A stretch of 64,000 bases of DNA from Sphingomonas corticis (lineage in GTDB: Bacteria > Pseudomonadota > Alphaproteobacteria > Sphingomonadales > Sphingomonadaceae), in assembly GCF_012035195.1 (NCBI RefSeq), contig NZ_JAAVJH010000005.1, forward strand, positions 1 to 64,000. Reading direction: 5' to 3'. The notes under the pieces are model-generated. The model saw only the letters and a list, made by a program, of their open reading frames with translations, did no database searches and was not told where the DNA came from. A program made the translations under genes and the position numbers. The stretch's first letter is position 1. Every line of letters starts with the position of its first letter. Below, piece by piece: positions 36,301 through 44,296 of the stretch.

Positions 36301-36647
36301 TTGGCGGGATGGAATTGCAGGTTGCCGGCTCCGTCATGGTCCAGGCTGCCAATCACAGGCCAGAAGAAGGGGCGGTCACGGCTGGCGAGAAGGAGACCTT
36401 ATTCGACGCTGCCGGCCGGCCGTTGCCCCATATCCAAGCCCTGCTGAACGGCATCCGCCAGCATCGCGGCGCATTCAAGCTCGATGACAAGGGGCGGCTC
36501 ACTGCACCTGGTCAGCCGCCCGAACATCGGAAACTGCTGGCCGGCTTGCTCGCCGACCCCCAGTTCGAACGGCTGGCGCTGGCTGCCTTTCACGGGCGAC
36601 CGAACCCAGCCGTCCTCGCCGCGGGGATCGGCGGCAACCAGCGCTAG
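33369..36647 (+). CDS. mobA: MOBP-type relaxase (VirD2/MobA family)
   Basis: A 1092-residue protein. The N-terminal relaxase domain includes the three-histidine motif in RFVAAVHDDDGHLHVVASE (His101, His106, His108) and an upstream catalytic tyrosine region (Tyr18, Tyr23). After residue 250 comes a long helical, Arg-rich region with no recognised helicase or primase motifs. It would nick oriT and lead the island DNA into a conjugation channel provided by another element. It is the largest gene of the island. Confidence 0.88.
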   Translation: MIIKVTRGNDFAGVVDYIARLGSYACKGAARVIALERLHDLRTAAAQLAYDAALDPSRSRPVVHLIARAERGLSDDRYLNLAHRVLKAAGLDGHRFVAAVHDDDGHLHVVASEVDEDGAVPARIHWHKGEKRSVTAEEAEALPRGIVAKRAWDSHLAWRLTRVAREVEIDWNLRRLSSSAKANAPAEPRREQWQKERLARTGKVPLQDRYWTEIRAALALPGWGERTAALAAHGLVIRAHEVGGRVRGLQVHSLTDAQDFVKISAFEMGGMAKLDASAGQPFMAWAAQERRTAISLTKPATSGNPDMIAMQATFKAHIKEWRRREGTRIAAYRQRRRDTGAIDADMEDFANRFRPILTVPAFRQARAEKRRGLKALADARLAAALANAGPRTPQPVFVDFVRARAGTGDDRAARVYRDIAGDVSETRRRALDRVAMMAAELSATARALRERRDRLRSDIAAATAALRKVAGDLAQRAEADTARIKAAMHTAARNTRTRLTFLAEGLAQRLDASGHRIRVTDRVHVDRWQPGPAEREIIQALANRRVFEQYARVQSEQVEALRDDVHRTGAVRRDGRRVAFDPARSGIGNPQVLRWASEPEVVAALREIDRRQRTAQAHDERIEADRRCRDAATVLDRLRATVAVQAAVLTAWLPTQMANELRQASAAIRTRRADLTAREADLRKQAAVERASIEQERLTLLASLVPTGRVSGAVATYLDLWRRAVEPMPADRLIERSAMNVVEQDTVRAMLSQGFTEGALRGIVRDRSPLRVSNDVANDRRASEVLAQVLTDPAVRRVRDEKAAELAERQDRLDTMAMLERQTTRLPAEERWIELWLEILAERPLDTDIPRAERNRSIDHEVAAVMLGEGVTLVSTRSALMRCSPAFRALPSRERLAYVDEQIDALDHVLRRMPPEQRERVGPKPVPARALARMAEAGKAARATWPEDDGSDWVSGKLPGMPPSITDVAKIVDGKAIFGGMELQVAGSVMVQAANHRPEEGAVTAGEKETLFDAAGRPLPHIQALLNGIRQHRGAFKLDDKGRLTAPGQPPEHRKLLAGLLADPQFERLALAAFHGRPNPAVLAAGIGGNQR

Positions 36648-36656
36648 CCAGGCGGG

Positions 36657-37379
36657 TCAGCTCGGCGGCGCTTCAGTGGCGACGCTGGGGTCGTCGGCAG
36701 TCGCAGCGGCAGCCATCGGCAGCGCCATCTCGGTCTGAGGACCTTGAGTCTCGCCGGCTGCCGAAGCCATCACGTCCGCTGCATCAGGTTCGACGTGACT
36801 CTCGGGCGTCTCACTCGTCAACTGTCGCCCCGCCAGCATCGCTGCCGCGTCGATCGCTCGCTGCTGGAGCCGCCCGGTCAGTAGATCGACTTGGCGTCGG
36901 ACGTCGGTCACTTCCCGGGTCAGTTCCGCAACCTGCGCAAGCGCCGCGTCGCGCTCCGTTTCGACCTGCCGGCAGAGTCCCAGCAGGTCCATCCGCTCCG
37001 CCTCCGATCCTTCGCGGCTGCGTTCGGCAGCGGCGACCCGCAACGAGGCGGCTTGGTCAATCGTGCCGCCGACCGCGCGCACCGTGCGTGCGAATTCGAC
37101 CATCGCGTCATTAGAGAACTGGTCGAGCGCGGCGCGGAACGCCGCGCTCGCCTCCACCGGCACCTCGATCCCCGTCACCGACGTCTCCGCTTGCCGACGG
37201 CGGCGCCAGTCATAGACCTTCTCATAGAAATCGCCGCCCGGCTTCTCGATGCCGAGCTTCTTCGCCACCTGATAGGGCTTAACTTCCTCGGGGCCGCACC
37301 CACGTTCGGCGGCGGTCTCATCCGCCGCCTGGTCCACCGCTTTCTGGCGGAACCAGTCGTCACTGTCCTTCATGATCAT
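36657..37379 (-). CDS. kfrA: KfrA-like DNA-binding protein
   Basis: A 240-residue protein. The N-terminal 60 residues match the KfrA N-terminal DNA-binding domain (VDQAADETAAERG...YQVAKKLGI...VYDWRRRR). The middle is a predicted coiled coil (AERMDLLGLCRQVETERDAA and on), and the tail is Ala/Pro-rich. Plasmid KfrA proteins are autorepressors that aid stability. It is convergent with the relaxase gene, and inverted repeats lie just upstream of its start. Confidence 0.85.
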   Translation of the reverse strand: MIMKDSDDWFRQKAVDQAADETAAERGCGPEEVKPYQVAKKLGIEKPGGDFYEKVYDWRRRRQAETSVTGIEVPVEASAAFRAALDQFSNDAMVEFARTVRAVGGTIDQAASLRVAAAERSREGSEAERMDLLGLCRQVETERDAALAQVAELTREVTDVRRQVDLLTGRLQQRAIDAAAMLAGRQLTSETPESHVEPDAADVMASAAGETQGPQTEMALPMAAAATADDPSVATEAPPS

Positions 37380-37380
37380 T

Positions 37381-37446
37381 CTCGCAGCATTGCGAGACGG
37401 CTTCCGCGATACCCGCGCGTATCGCTGGTATCGCGGCTATCGCGGG
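37381..37446 (-). promoter_or_regulatory. repeat-rich region upstream of kfrA
   Basis: CTCGCA-GCAT-TGCGAG (37381-37396) is a perfect inverted repeat. It is followed by CCGCGATACC (37404-37413) with GGTATCGCGG (37427-37436), and then CTATCGCGGG (37437-37446). The hexamer TATCGC occurs three times. This is the expected place and form of KfrA autoregulation sites. Confidence 0.6.
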
Positions 37447-37527
37447 ATGTGCCGTCTACGTATCATCAACTGGCGCATGGCCGGCCCGTCACCGGGAGCG
37501 CGCGGATGGCAGCAATGATGTCGCGAG

Positions 37528-37827
37528 CTATGGTGCCGCCCAAGCTGACGGCGGGTGCGCAAGATGGCCGGAGAGCCGGTTGCCGGCGCTGGCAACTGCT
37601 GTCGAGTCGGCGGAAGCCTGCCGCCTTACCAGCAGAACTACCACGCCAACTGCAAACGCGACCGCGATCGACGCCAGCCGGAGTAGCGCGCCCGGACCGC
37701 CAAGCCGACGATCGAGATATCGCGCGACAGCGGCCAACACTTCGCCGATCATCTCGATCACCGACTTGCCCTCAAGCTCCGCCATGACGGCGGGATCGAC
37801 ATCTTGAGGGGCGAGTGCATGATCCAC
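37528..37827 (-). CDS. small membrane protein of unknown function
   Basis: A protein of about 99 residues with one strong transmembrane segment (LASIAVAFAVGVVVLLV). The helix before it may lie along the membrane (IEMIGEVLAAVARYLDRR). The start is uncertain: a GTG at 37827 is used here, with a further frame to 37863 and an ATG at 37785. No family is recognised. It lies between the island recombinase and kfrA, with 56 bases to the recombinase stop. Confidence 0.4.
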   Translation of the reverse strand: MDHALAPQDVDPAVMAELEGKSVIEMIGEVLAAVARYLDRRLGGPGALLRLASIAVAFAVGVVVLLVRRQASADSTAVASAGNRLSGHLAHPPSAWAAP

Positions 37828-37883
37828 GGGTCCTGTATAGGACGGACGTGGGCACCTCGCCAAACGACCTGTACGAATTACGC

Positions 37884-39890
37884 CTAGCCGCGCTTCAACG
37901 TCGCCGGACGCCGGCTGCTCGAACCGGCATCATTCCGAATCTTGCGAGGCCGCGCCGATCCGACCCTGGATCGCTGATCAAGCGGCAGCAGCCGGATCGG
38001 CGCGGGTGCGAGGTCTCCCGTAACGATGGGCACGTAGCGCGTCATGAATTCGAGGCGCTCGCGCAGGACGACGGTAAGGCCCTCGGTCGCTATCCGCTTC
38101 GAATAATGCTTGCCGTTCACGGTCGCGCGGGCGTGTCCCATCACGTCGGCGCGCATGATCTCGTTGACGCCGTCGACCTCGTAAAAGGAGGCACCCAGCG
38201 CCCGGATCGAATGGATGTCCGGCCCCTTGCCGGCGCGGTTGCGCTCGACCGGCAGGCGGTCCTCGATCCAGTCCGCCATATGATCCCATGCCCGTGCGTA
38301 GAAATGTGCGCCGCCGCGCTTGGCGGCATGGACGTAGAGTTCGGGGAACAGAGGGGTATGGCCTTGGTCGCGGATGGCGCGAACATAGTCGAGGAAGCCG
38401 AGCCGGATCAGTTCGGGGTGCAGCGGCAGCTTGCGGCGCCGCGCCAGCCGCTTCTCGCCGGCGAGCTCGCCGTCGCGCCCGCGCACGTCATTGTCTTGGA
38501 TGACGAAGTGGGGGACGTCATGGTCGATCACCACCTCGTCCGCTCGCAAGCCGCAGGTCTCCTCGCGGCAGCTATGGTGGTAATAGCAGAGCAGCGGCAC
38601 CCAATAGGCTGCATCGTGCGACACCGTCAGGTGCCTGCCGGCGGCGGTCAGGCGATGCAGCGGGCCGTCGTTACCGGTGTAGAGCGGCGATCCGAACAGC
38701 AGCGCTAGGTGTTCCTTGCGCCACGGCGGGCGGGGATCATCGCCGGTGTCCTTCACGGTCAACGTCGCGGCGGCGAAGTCGAGCACCAGCGTGTTGGGCT
38801 GCTTCGGCTTCCATACCGTCTGGGCCAGGTGCCGCGACACCCGCGACATCGTCGACAAGTCTCTGTTGACGGTCTTGGCGTGCCGCTGCTTGTCCGGCGT
38901 CACCGGCGGCAGCGTCGCGACGACCTTGGCGAACGGCACCGCCATCGCGCCGAACTGATAGTCCTTGGGTAGCCGCATCAGACCGCGCTTGAAGGCGTCG
39001 ACGTCGAGATGGGTATAGGCACCGCGAGGCTTGTCGCCGGTGATCCAGGCGAAAGTGCCCATGATGCGGCGCTGCTGGGCGCAATCGCCTTTCCACGTCT
39101 TCTCCTGCCGCAACTCGGCGATGATGTCGTCGATCCCGTCGCTGAAGCGACGTTGGTCGAAGACGATGAAGGGACCGTCGGGGTCCGCCTTCGGCTCAGT
39201 CGACTGAATGGGCGGCGCATCGCCGAGCGCCATCAGCGCCTGCAGCGGGTTGGCCGCGTCGATTACCGCCGGGTCGAATACCCGCTCGGTGCGGCGCCAC
39301 GCCTCCGCCCGTGCGCGCAGGATATGACTGCGGGCGATCTCCAGCAGCGTGCGGGACGCCGGGACGCCGATGGCGGCGAGCCGTTCGCCGACATCATCGT
39401 CGCGCAGGCCGGCGACGTGACAGAAATCGGCCAGATATTCCTCGATCGCGGTCATATCGCACCGGTCGATCCCGCGCGCCGCTAGGTCGGCTCGGTCAGT
39501 GTCGGTGAGCGCATGGGGGCGATCCGGTCGCCGGGCGATGCGATATGCCTCGGCCAGCGGGCGGGCGTTCTCGTCCATGAAGCGCGAGTGGCTCTGGTTG
39601 CTGAAAGCGTCGCCGAGGTTCCGGGCTAGTTCCTGTTCGAGCTCGCGGCGGAACAGGGCCTCGATCTCGTCCCCGGTCAGGAAGGCGCGTTGTTCCGACA
39701 GCATGGCCTCGACGTTCATCTTCACTAGCACGAAGCGGGCCGACAGCAGGGCGGCGCGCCTGCGGGCCACCGAAGGATCGGCGGTCTGCAAGGCCAGCGT
39801 TACCGTCTTGGAGATAATATTCTGGAAATGGATACGGCGGCGATAGACATACCGGCCGGCAATACGGACGGTATTCGGGATGCGGCACAT
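37884..39890 (-). CDS. int: tyrosine recombinase / integrase of the 25-kb island
   Basis: A 668-residue integrase. Catalytic residues are Arg442 (SCREETCGL), His560 and Arg563 (HSIR), His586 (MGHAR) and Tyr596 (KHYSK). The ATG at 39890 starts MCRIPNTVRIAGRYVYRRR, a typical arm-binding N-terminus; the frame is open 23 codons further. It lies 108 bases from the 3' end of tRNA-Pro(TGG), the position expected for an integrase that uses this tRNA as its target. It is homologous to the recombinase at 12838. Confidence 0.93.
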   Translation of the reverse strand: MCRIPNTVRIAGRYVYRRRIHFQNIISKTVTLALQTADPSVARRRAALLSARFVLVKMNVEAMLSEQRAFLTGDEIEALFRRELEQELARNLGDAFSNQSHSRFMDENARPLAEAYRIARRPDRPHALTDTDRADLAARGIDRCDMTAIEEYLADFCHVAGLRDDDVGERLAAIGVPASRTLLEIARSHILRARAEAWRRTERVFDPAVIDAANPLQALMALGDAPPIQSTEPKADPDGPFIVFDQRRFSDGIDDIIAELRQEKTWKGDCAQQRRIMGTFAWITGDKPRGAYTHLDVDAFKRGLMRLPKDYQFGAMAVPFAKVVATLPPVTPDKQRHAKTVNRDLSTMSRVSRHLAQTVWKPKQPNTLVLDFAAATLTVKDTGDDPRPPWRKEHLALLFGSPLYTGNDGPLHRLTAAGRHLTVSHDAAYWVPLLCYYHHSCREETCGLRADEVVIDHDVPHFVIQDNDVRGRDGELAGEKRLARRRKLPLHPELIRLGFLDYVRAIRDQGHTPLFPELYVHAAKRGGAHFYARAWDHMADWIEDRLPVERNRAGKGPDIHSIRALGASFYEVDGVNEIMRADVMGHARATVNGKHYSKRIATEGLTVVLRERLEFMTRYVPIVTGDLAPAPIRLLPLDQRSRVGSARPRKIRNDAGSSSRRPATLKRG

Positions 39891-39997
39891 GGGTGGTAAC
39901 CTTCCCGCGTGTGCCAGTGCCGTGTGCGCTGGTCGTGCGACCAGCCCGGGCCTTGGCAAACGCTAAAAGGCAGATTTCCAATAGCTTGGAGCTAAAG

Positions 39998-40074
<77 letters not shown>

Positions 40075-40110
40075 ACGCGGGCACCGATTAGGCGCGCGGA
40101 CCGCGCGACG

Positions 40111-40150
40111 CAATAAAAAGGGGACGCGCCCGCGACGGGTGCGTCCCCTT
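40111..40150 (-). terminator. rho-independent terminator after the lipoprotein genes
   Basis: On the minus strand a 15-bp stem (40150-40136 with 40132-40118, one mismatch, 3-base loop) runs into TTTTTATTG. It lies 33 bases past the stop of the lipoprotein gene at 40183. Confidence 0.85.
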
Positions 40151-40182
40151 CGAAACAGGCCGCGCCGGGGGCGCGGAGGCCT

Positions 40183-40440
40183 TCAGCGGGCGGCGTTGCC
40201 GTCCGCCTCGTTCGCGTCGCGGACCGCGTCCGCCTGCGATTCGAGGTTGTCGGCCGCCCCTTCCAGCAGAGCCGCCGCGTCGGCGTTGGCATTGCTGTCG
40301 GCCAGCGCCTCCAGATTGTCCGCCTTCGCTTCCAGCGCGGCGGCCATCTGTTCGGCGTCGTCGCGCACCGATGTCTCGGGTTCCGGGCTGCACGCGGTGG
40401 CGAGCAGCCCGGCGGTGGCGGCGAGAAGAAGCGTCTTCAC
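40183..40440 (-). CDS. small lipoprotein, Ala/Asp/Asn-rich repeats
   Basis: An 85-residue exported lipoprotein. The signal ends in a lipobox LATAC, and the mature part is an acidic helical sequence with repeats of the DNLEALAD / DNLESQAD type. The start is GTG. It is a clear paralogue of the gene just upstream (40474). Their function is unknown. The repeats suggest an amphipathic helix, possibly with a role at the envelope. Confidence 0.7.
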   Translation of the reverse strand: MKTLLLAATAGLLATACSPEPETSVRDDAEQMAAALEAKADNLEALADSNANADAAALLEGAADNLESQADAVRDANEADGNAAR

Positions 40441-40473
40441 GACGTCACGCCCGAAATCGATCGGCGCTGGCGA

Positions 40474-40722
40474 TTACTGCGCGTTGTCAGCGGCGTCGCG
40501 GACGTTGTCGGCCGCGGCGTCGATGTTCTCGGCAACCGCCTCGGCGTTGTCCTCGGCGAACGGGTTGGCGGTGGTGTTCGAGGTGTCGGCGACGTTGTCG
40601 GCCAGCGTCTCGAGGTTGTCCGCAACCATCTCCGCGTTGTTCTCGACCGGCGTCTCGGTCTTCGAGCAGGCGGCGACCGACATGAGGCCGGCGGCGGCGG
40701 CAACGAGCAGGATCTTCTTCAT
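40474..40722 (-). CDS. small lipoprotein, paralogue of the neighbour
   Basis: An 82-residue lipoprotein with lipobox SVAAC and repeated acidic units (ADNLETLADNVAD, AENIDAAADNVRDAADN). GGGAG lies 10 bases before the ATG. Together with the gene at 40183 it forms a tandem pair ending at one terminator. It is common for such small repeats to be annotated only as hypothetical. Confidence 0.75.
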   Translation of the reverse strand: MKKILLVAAAAGLMSVAACSKTETPVENNAEMVADNLETLADNVADTSNTTANPFAEDNAEAVAENIDAAADNVRDAADNAQ

Positions 40723-40868
40723 TTTCGAATGCTCCCAAGCATCACAAAACTCGCGCCCGACCCCAGCGCCGTCGCGAACGCTTCGAATACCCTACCGATT
40801 CCGTAGGTCAACCGCCAATCGACACAGGTTATCGCATGAAGGTGACAGCGGGGTGACCAGGCAGGCGA

Positions 40869-42299
40869 CTAGGGCCGCGGCACGGGACCGATCGTTTCCG
40901 GCGCGTCGGCGACGATCGCCAGCATGGCCGTCCACGCCGCCACGTTCTGGCGCAACTGCTCCTTGTCGACCCGCTCCAGCGTGTCGTCGGGCGTGTGGTG
41001 GACGTCGAAGTAGCGCAGGCCCGACTGGTTCAGGTCCACGCCCGCCACGCCCCGCGCGACGATCGGCGCGATGTCCGCCCCGTCGCCCGCCTTCCCCGTG
41101 CCGCGCACGATGCCGAGCGGGGCGAGCGCGCCGGCCAGGCGGTCGCCCACCGCCTTCGCGCTGTCGGGCAGGCTCGTCTCCACCCGCCAGACGCGATCGG
41201 CGCCAAAGTCGCTTTCCGCCGCGACGACGTGCCGCTCGTCGCCGTGCCGCCGCGCGTAGTCGTCGCCGCCGAAGCCGCCCACTTCCTCCGCGCCGAACCA
41301 GACGACCCGGATGGTGCGGCGCGGGCGGCGGCCGGAATCGAGGATGCGCTTCGCCGCCGCGGCGGTGATGGCGACGCCGCTCGCGTCGTCGATCGCGCCG
41401 GTGCCGAGGTCCCAGCTGTCGAGGTGCCCGCCGATCAGCACAATGCCCGCACCCGCGTCCGTCCCCGGCACCTCGGCGATCACGTTGCCGCCCTCCTGTT
41501 CGCCGATCTGCCGCGGGGTGAGCAGCAAGCGCATCCGCACCGGCTTGCCGCGCCCCGCCACCCGCTCCAGCAGCGCGGCATCGGGCGCGGCGAGCGCGGC
41601 GGCCGGGATCGGCGCGACGCCCGCGGGGAAGTTCGTGACGCCGGTGTGCGGCAGGCGATGCTCGTCCGTGCCGATCGAGCGGATCACGATCGCCGCAGCT
41701 CCCTTGGCCGCCGCCACGCCCGGCCCGGCGAAGCGCGCCGGGCCCGCCGCACCATAGCTCGACCCGTCCTGCGTAGGCGCCATCGTGTTGCCGACATAGG
41801 CGATCTTGCCCTTCAGGCTGCCGTCGGGCGCGCGCGCCAGGTCGCCGTACGTGGGGAAGACGACGACCTCGGCCTCCAGCCCGGCGGCGGGGGTCGCCGC
41901 CGAATTGCCGAGCGCGGCCAGCGTCAGCCGGTGCGCGAAGGGAAGGAGGATCTCGCCCTTCTCGTCGCCGCGCACCCACGTGGGCATCCGATATGTCTCG
42001 ATCCGCACGTTGCGGAAGCCCAGCGCCTTCAGCTTGCGCACGCTCCACTCGCGCGCCCGCGCCTCCGCCGGCGTCCCCGCAAGGCGCGCGCCGACCTCCG
42101 TCGTCAGCCCCTCGACGATGTCGTAGGCCACGTCGTCCGCCAGTGCCGCGTCGCGCAGCGCGGCCACGCGCGGATCCACCGCAGGCGGCGCGGCGGGGAC
42201 GCCGCGGCGCTGCGAGGCCGGGGTCTGCTGCGAGGCGGCGGGCGCGGCGAGCGCCCAGGTCAGCAAGGGGAGGGAAGCGGCCAGGATCAAGCGGTTCAT
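40869..42299 (-). CDS. exported M28-family zinc aminopeptidase
   Basis: A 476-residue peptidase. It has a signal peptide (LILAASLPLLTWALAAPAASQ), a PA-like insert and the M28 metal sites: GGHLDSWDLGTGAIDDASG (His, Asp and the bridging Asp), GAEEVGG (the catalytic and metal-binding Glu) and a late HHTPDDTLE (His). It cleaves N-terminal residues from peptides in the periplasm or outside. The ATG at 42299 is preferred to the longer frame. It is divergent from ettA with 100 bases between. Confidence 0.92.
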   Translation of the reverse strand: MNRLILAASLPLLTWALAAPAASQQTPASQRRGVPAAPPAVDPRVAALRDAALADDVAYDIVEGLTTEVGARLAGTPAEARAREWSVRKLKALGFRNVRIETYRMPTWVRGDEKGEILLPFAHRLTLAALGNSAATPAAGLEAEVVVFPTYGDLARAPDGSLKGKIAYVGNTMAPTQDGSSYGAAGPARFAGPGVAAAKGAAAIVIRSIGTDEHRLPHTGVTNFPAGVAPIPAAALAAPDAALLERVAGRGKPVRMRLLLTPRQIGEQEGGNVIAEVPGTDAGAGIVLIGGHLDSWDLGTGAIDDASGVAITAAAAKRILDSGRRPRRTIRVVWFGAEEVGGFGGDDYARRHGDERHVVAAESDFGADRVWRVETSLPDSAKAVGDRLAGALAPLGIVRGTGKAGDGADIAPIVARGVAGVDLNQSGLRYFDVHHTPDDTLERVDKEQLRQNVAAWTAMLAIVADAPETIGPVPRP

Positions 42300-42399
42300 G
42301 CCGCCTGCGTATCGCGGCGCGTCAGGTTTGCCAACGCCGCCGTCCGCCCCTACATGCGAGCCGCATTCCAGCATCTTCGATACGGAGCGAGCGCGCCAG

Positions 42400-44079
42400 A
42401 TGGCCGTCCAGTATACCTACGTCATGAAGGGTCTCACGAAGACCTTCCCGGGCGCGAACAAGCCCGTGCTGAACAACATCCACCTGCAATTCCTGCCGGG
42501 TGCGAAGATCGCGATTATCGGCCCCAACGGGTCGGGCAAGTCGACGCTGATGAAGATCATGGGCGGGATCGACCAGGATTTCGTCGGCGAGGCATGGGCG
42601 GCCGAGGGCGTGCGCGTCGGTTACCTGCCGCAGGAGCCGCAGCTGGACGAGACGAAGAGCGTGATCGAGAACGTGCGGCTGGGGGCCGGGCCGATCGTCG
42701 AGAAGATCGACCGCTTCAACGCCATTTCCGCGGAAATGGGCGATCCCAAGGACGACACCGACTTCGACGCGCTGATGGCGGAGATGGGCGAGCTGCAGGG
42801 CGAGATCGACGCCGCCGACGGCTGGAGCCTCGATTCGCAGCTGGAACAGGCGATGGAGGCGCTGCGCTGCCCGCCGTCCGATTCGCCCGTCACCAACCTC
42901 TCCGGCGGCGAGAAGCGCCGCGTGGCGCTGGTGCGGCTCTTGCTGGAGAAGCCGGACATCCTGCTGCTGGACGAGCCGACCAACCACCTCGACGCCGAGA
43001 GCGTGGGGTGGCTGGAGAACTTTCTGAAGGAATATGCGGGCAACGTCATCCTCGTCACCCACGACCGCTACTTCCTCGACAATGTCGTGAACTGGGTGCT
43101 CGAGCTCGATCGCGGGCGCTACTACACGTACGAAAGCAACTATTCGGGCTATCTGGAGAAGAAGGCCAAGCGGCTGGAGCAGGAGGAGCGCGAGGAAGCG
43201 GGCAAGCAGAAGGCGATCGCCGACGAGCTGGCCTGGATGCGCCAGACGCCCAAGGCCCGACAGACCAAATCCAAGGCGCGTATCCGCGCGTTCGACGAAC
43301 TGGTGAAGAACCAGGAGAACCGCGCCGTGGGCAAGGCGCAGATCCTGATCCAGATTCCCGAGCGTCTCGGCGGCAAGGTGATCGAGGCCAAGGGGCTGAC
43401 CAAGGCGTACGGCGACAAATTGCTGTTCGAGAACCTGGACTTCATGCTGCCGCCGGGCGGCATCGTGGGCGTGATCGGGCCGAACGGCGCGGGCAAGTCG
43501 ACGCTGTTCAAGCTCATCACCGGGCAGGAGCAGCCCGATGGCGGCTCGATCGAGGTCGGGCAGACGGTGAAGCTTGGCTACGTCGACCAGTCACGCGACC
43601 ACCTCGATCCGAACAAGAACGTCTGGGAGGAGGTGTCCGACGGGCTCGACATCTTCCGCTTCGGCAAGCAGGAACTGGGCACGCGCGCCTATGTCGGCGC
43701 CTTCAACTTCAAGGGGCAGGACCAGCAGAAGAAGGTGGGCCAGCTCTCCGGCGGTGAGCGCAACCGCGTCCACATCGCGAAGATGCTGAAGGAGGGCGGC
43801 AACGTCCTGCTGCTGGACGAGCCGACCAACGACCTGGACGTCGAGACGCTGCGGGCCCTGGAGGAAGCGCTGGAGAGCTTCGCCGGTTGCGCGGTGGTCA
43901 TCAGCCACGATCGCTTCTTCCTCGATCGCCTGTGCACGCACATCCTGGCGTTCGAGGGCGACAGCCACGTCGAATGGTTCGAAGGCAATTTCGAATCGTA
44001 CGAGGAGGACAAGCGCCGGCGACTGGGCGATGCCGCGGATCGCCCGACGCGACTGGCGTACAAGAAGCTGACGCGCTGA
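42400..44079 (+). CDS. ettA: energy-dependent translational throttle protein EttA (ABC-F)
   Basis: A 559-residue soluble ABC-F ATPase with two nucleotide-binding domains. Walker A motifs GPNGSGKST and GPNGAGKST, signatures LSGGEKRR and LSGGERNR, and Walker B LLLDEPTN (twice) are all present, as is the charged linker between the domains. EttA binds the ribosomal E site and gates entry into elongation by the ATP/ADP ratio. The ATG at 42400 is the usual family start. Confidence 0.96.
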   Translation: MAVQYTYVMKGLTKTFPGANKPVLNNIHLQFLPGAKIAIIGPNGSGKSTLMKIMGGIDQDFVGEAWAAEGVRVGYLPQEPQLDETKSVIENVRLGAGPIVEKIDRFNAISAEMGDPKDDTDFDALMAEMGELQGEIDAADGWSLDSQLEQAMEALRCPPSDSPVTNLSGGEKRRVALVRLLLEKPDILLLDEPTNHLDAESVGWLENFLKEYAGNVILVTHDRYFLDNVVNWVLELDRGRYYTYESNYSGYLEKKAKRLEQEEREEAGKQKAIADELAWMRQTPKARQTKSKARIRAFDELVKNQENRAVGKAQILIQIPERLGGKVIEAKGLTKAYGDKLLFENLDFMLPPGGIVGVIGPNGAGKSTLFKLITGQEQPDGGSIEVGQTVKLGYVDQSRDHLDPNKNVWEEVSDGLDIFRFGKQELGTRAYVGAFNFKGQDQQKKVGQLSGGERNRVHIAKMLKEGGNVLLLDEPTNDLDVETLRALEEALESFAGCAVVISHDRFFLDRLCTHILAFEGDSHVEWFEGNFESYEEDKRRRLGDAADRPTRLAYKKLTR

Positions 44080-44098
44080 TCCTCGCGTCAAGGGGCCA

Positions 44099-44193
44099 CG
44101 TCATGCCGGGCTTGTCCCGGCGTCCACTGCGCCGCAGACCTTCGGTCGAAGTCTGGACGGCACCATGGATCCCCGGACAAGTCCGGGGTGACG
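44099..44193. repeat. interspersed inverted-repeat element downstream of ettA
   Basis: 28-bp arms (44099-44126 and 44166-44193) match at 22 of 28 positions. The right arm itself holds the perfect hairpin CCCCGGAC-AA-GTCCGGGG. The core looks like the 'CCGGGCTTGTCCCGG' palindromes scattered in alphaproteobacterial genomes. It lies between convergent ettA and the TetR gene, so it may also stop transcription. Confidence 0.65.
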
Positions 44194-44296
44194 CGGGGGA
44201 GGGCGGTAGCCGGATTTCTGATCCGCCCGGTCGGAACCGCTCCTGTCGTGTGCCGGCTTACGTCGGGGAAGCCTCCGGGATGGGCGGGACCGGCTC

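Noticed and set aside
40995..43757. A 920-codon plus-strand frame crossing the M28 peptidase and ettA
   Set aside because: It covers two genes with clear catalytic motifs in other frames; the composition is Arg/Ala-rich shadow.
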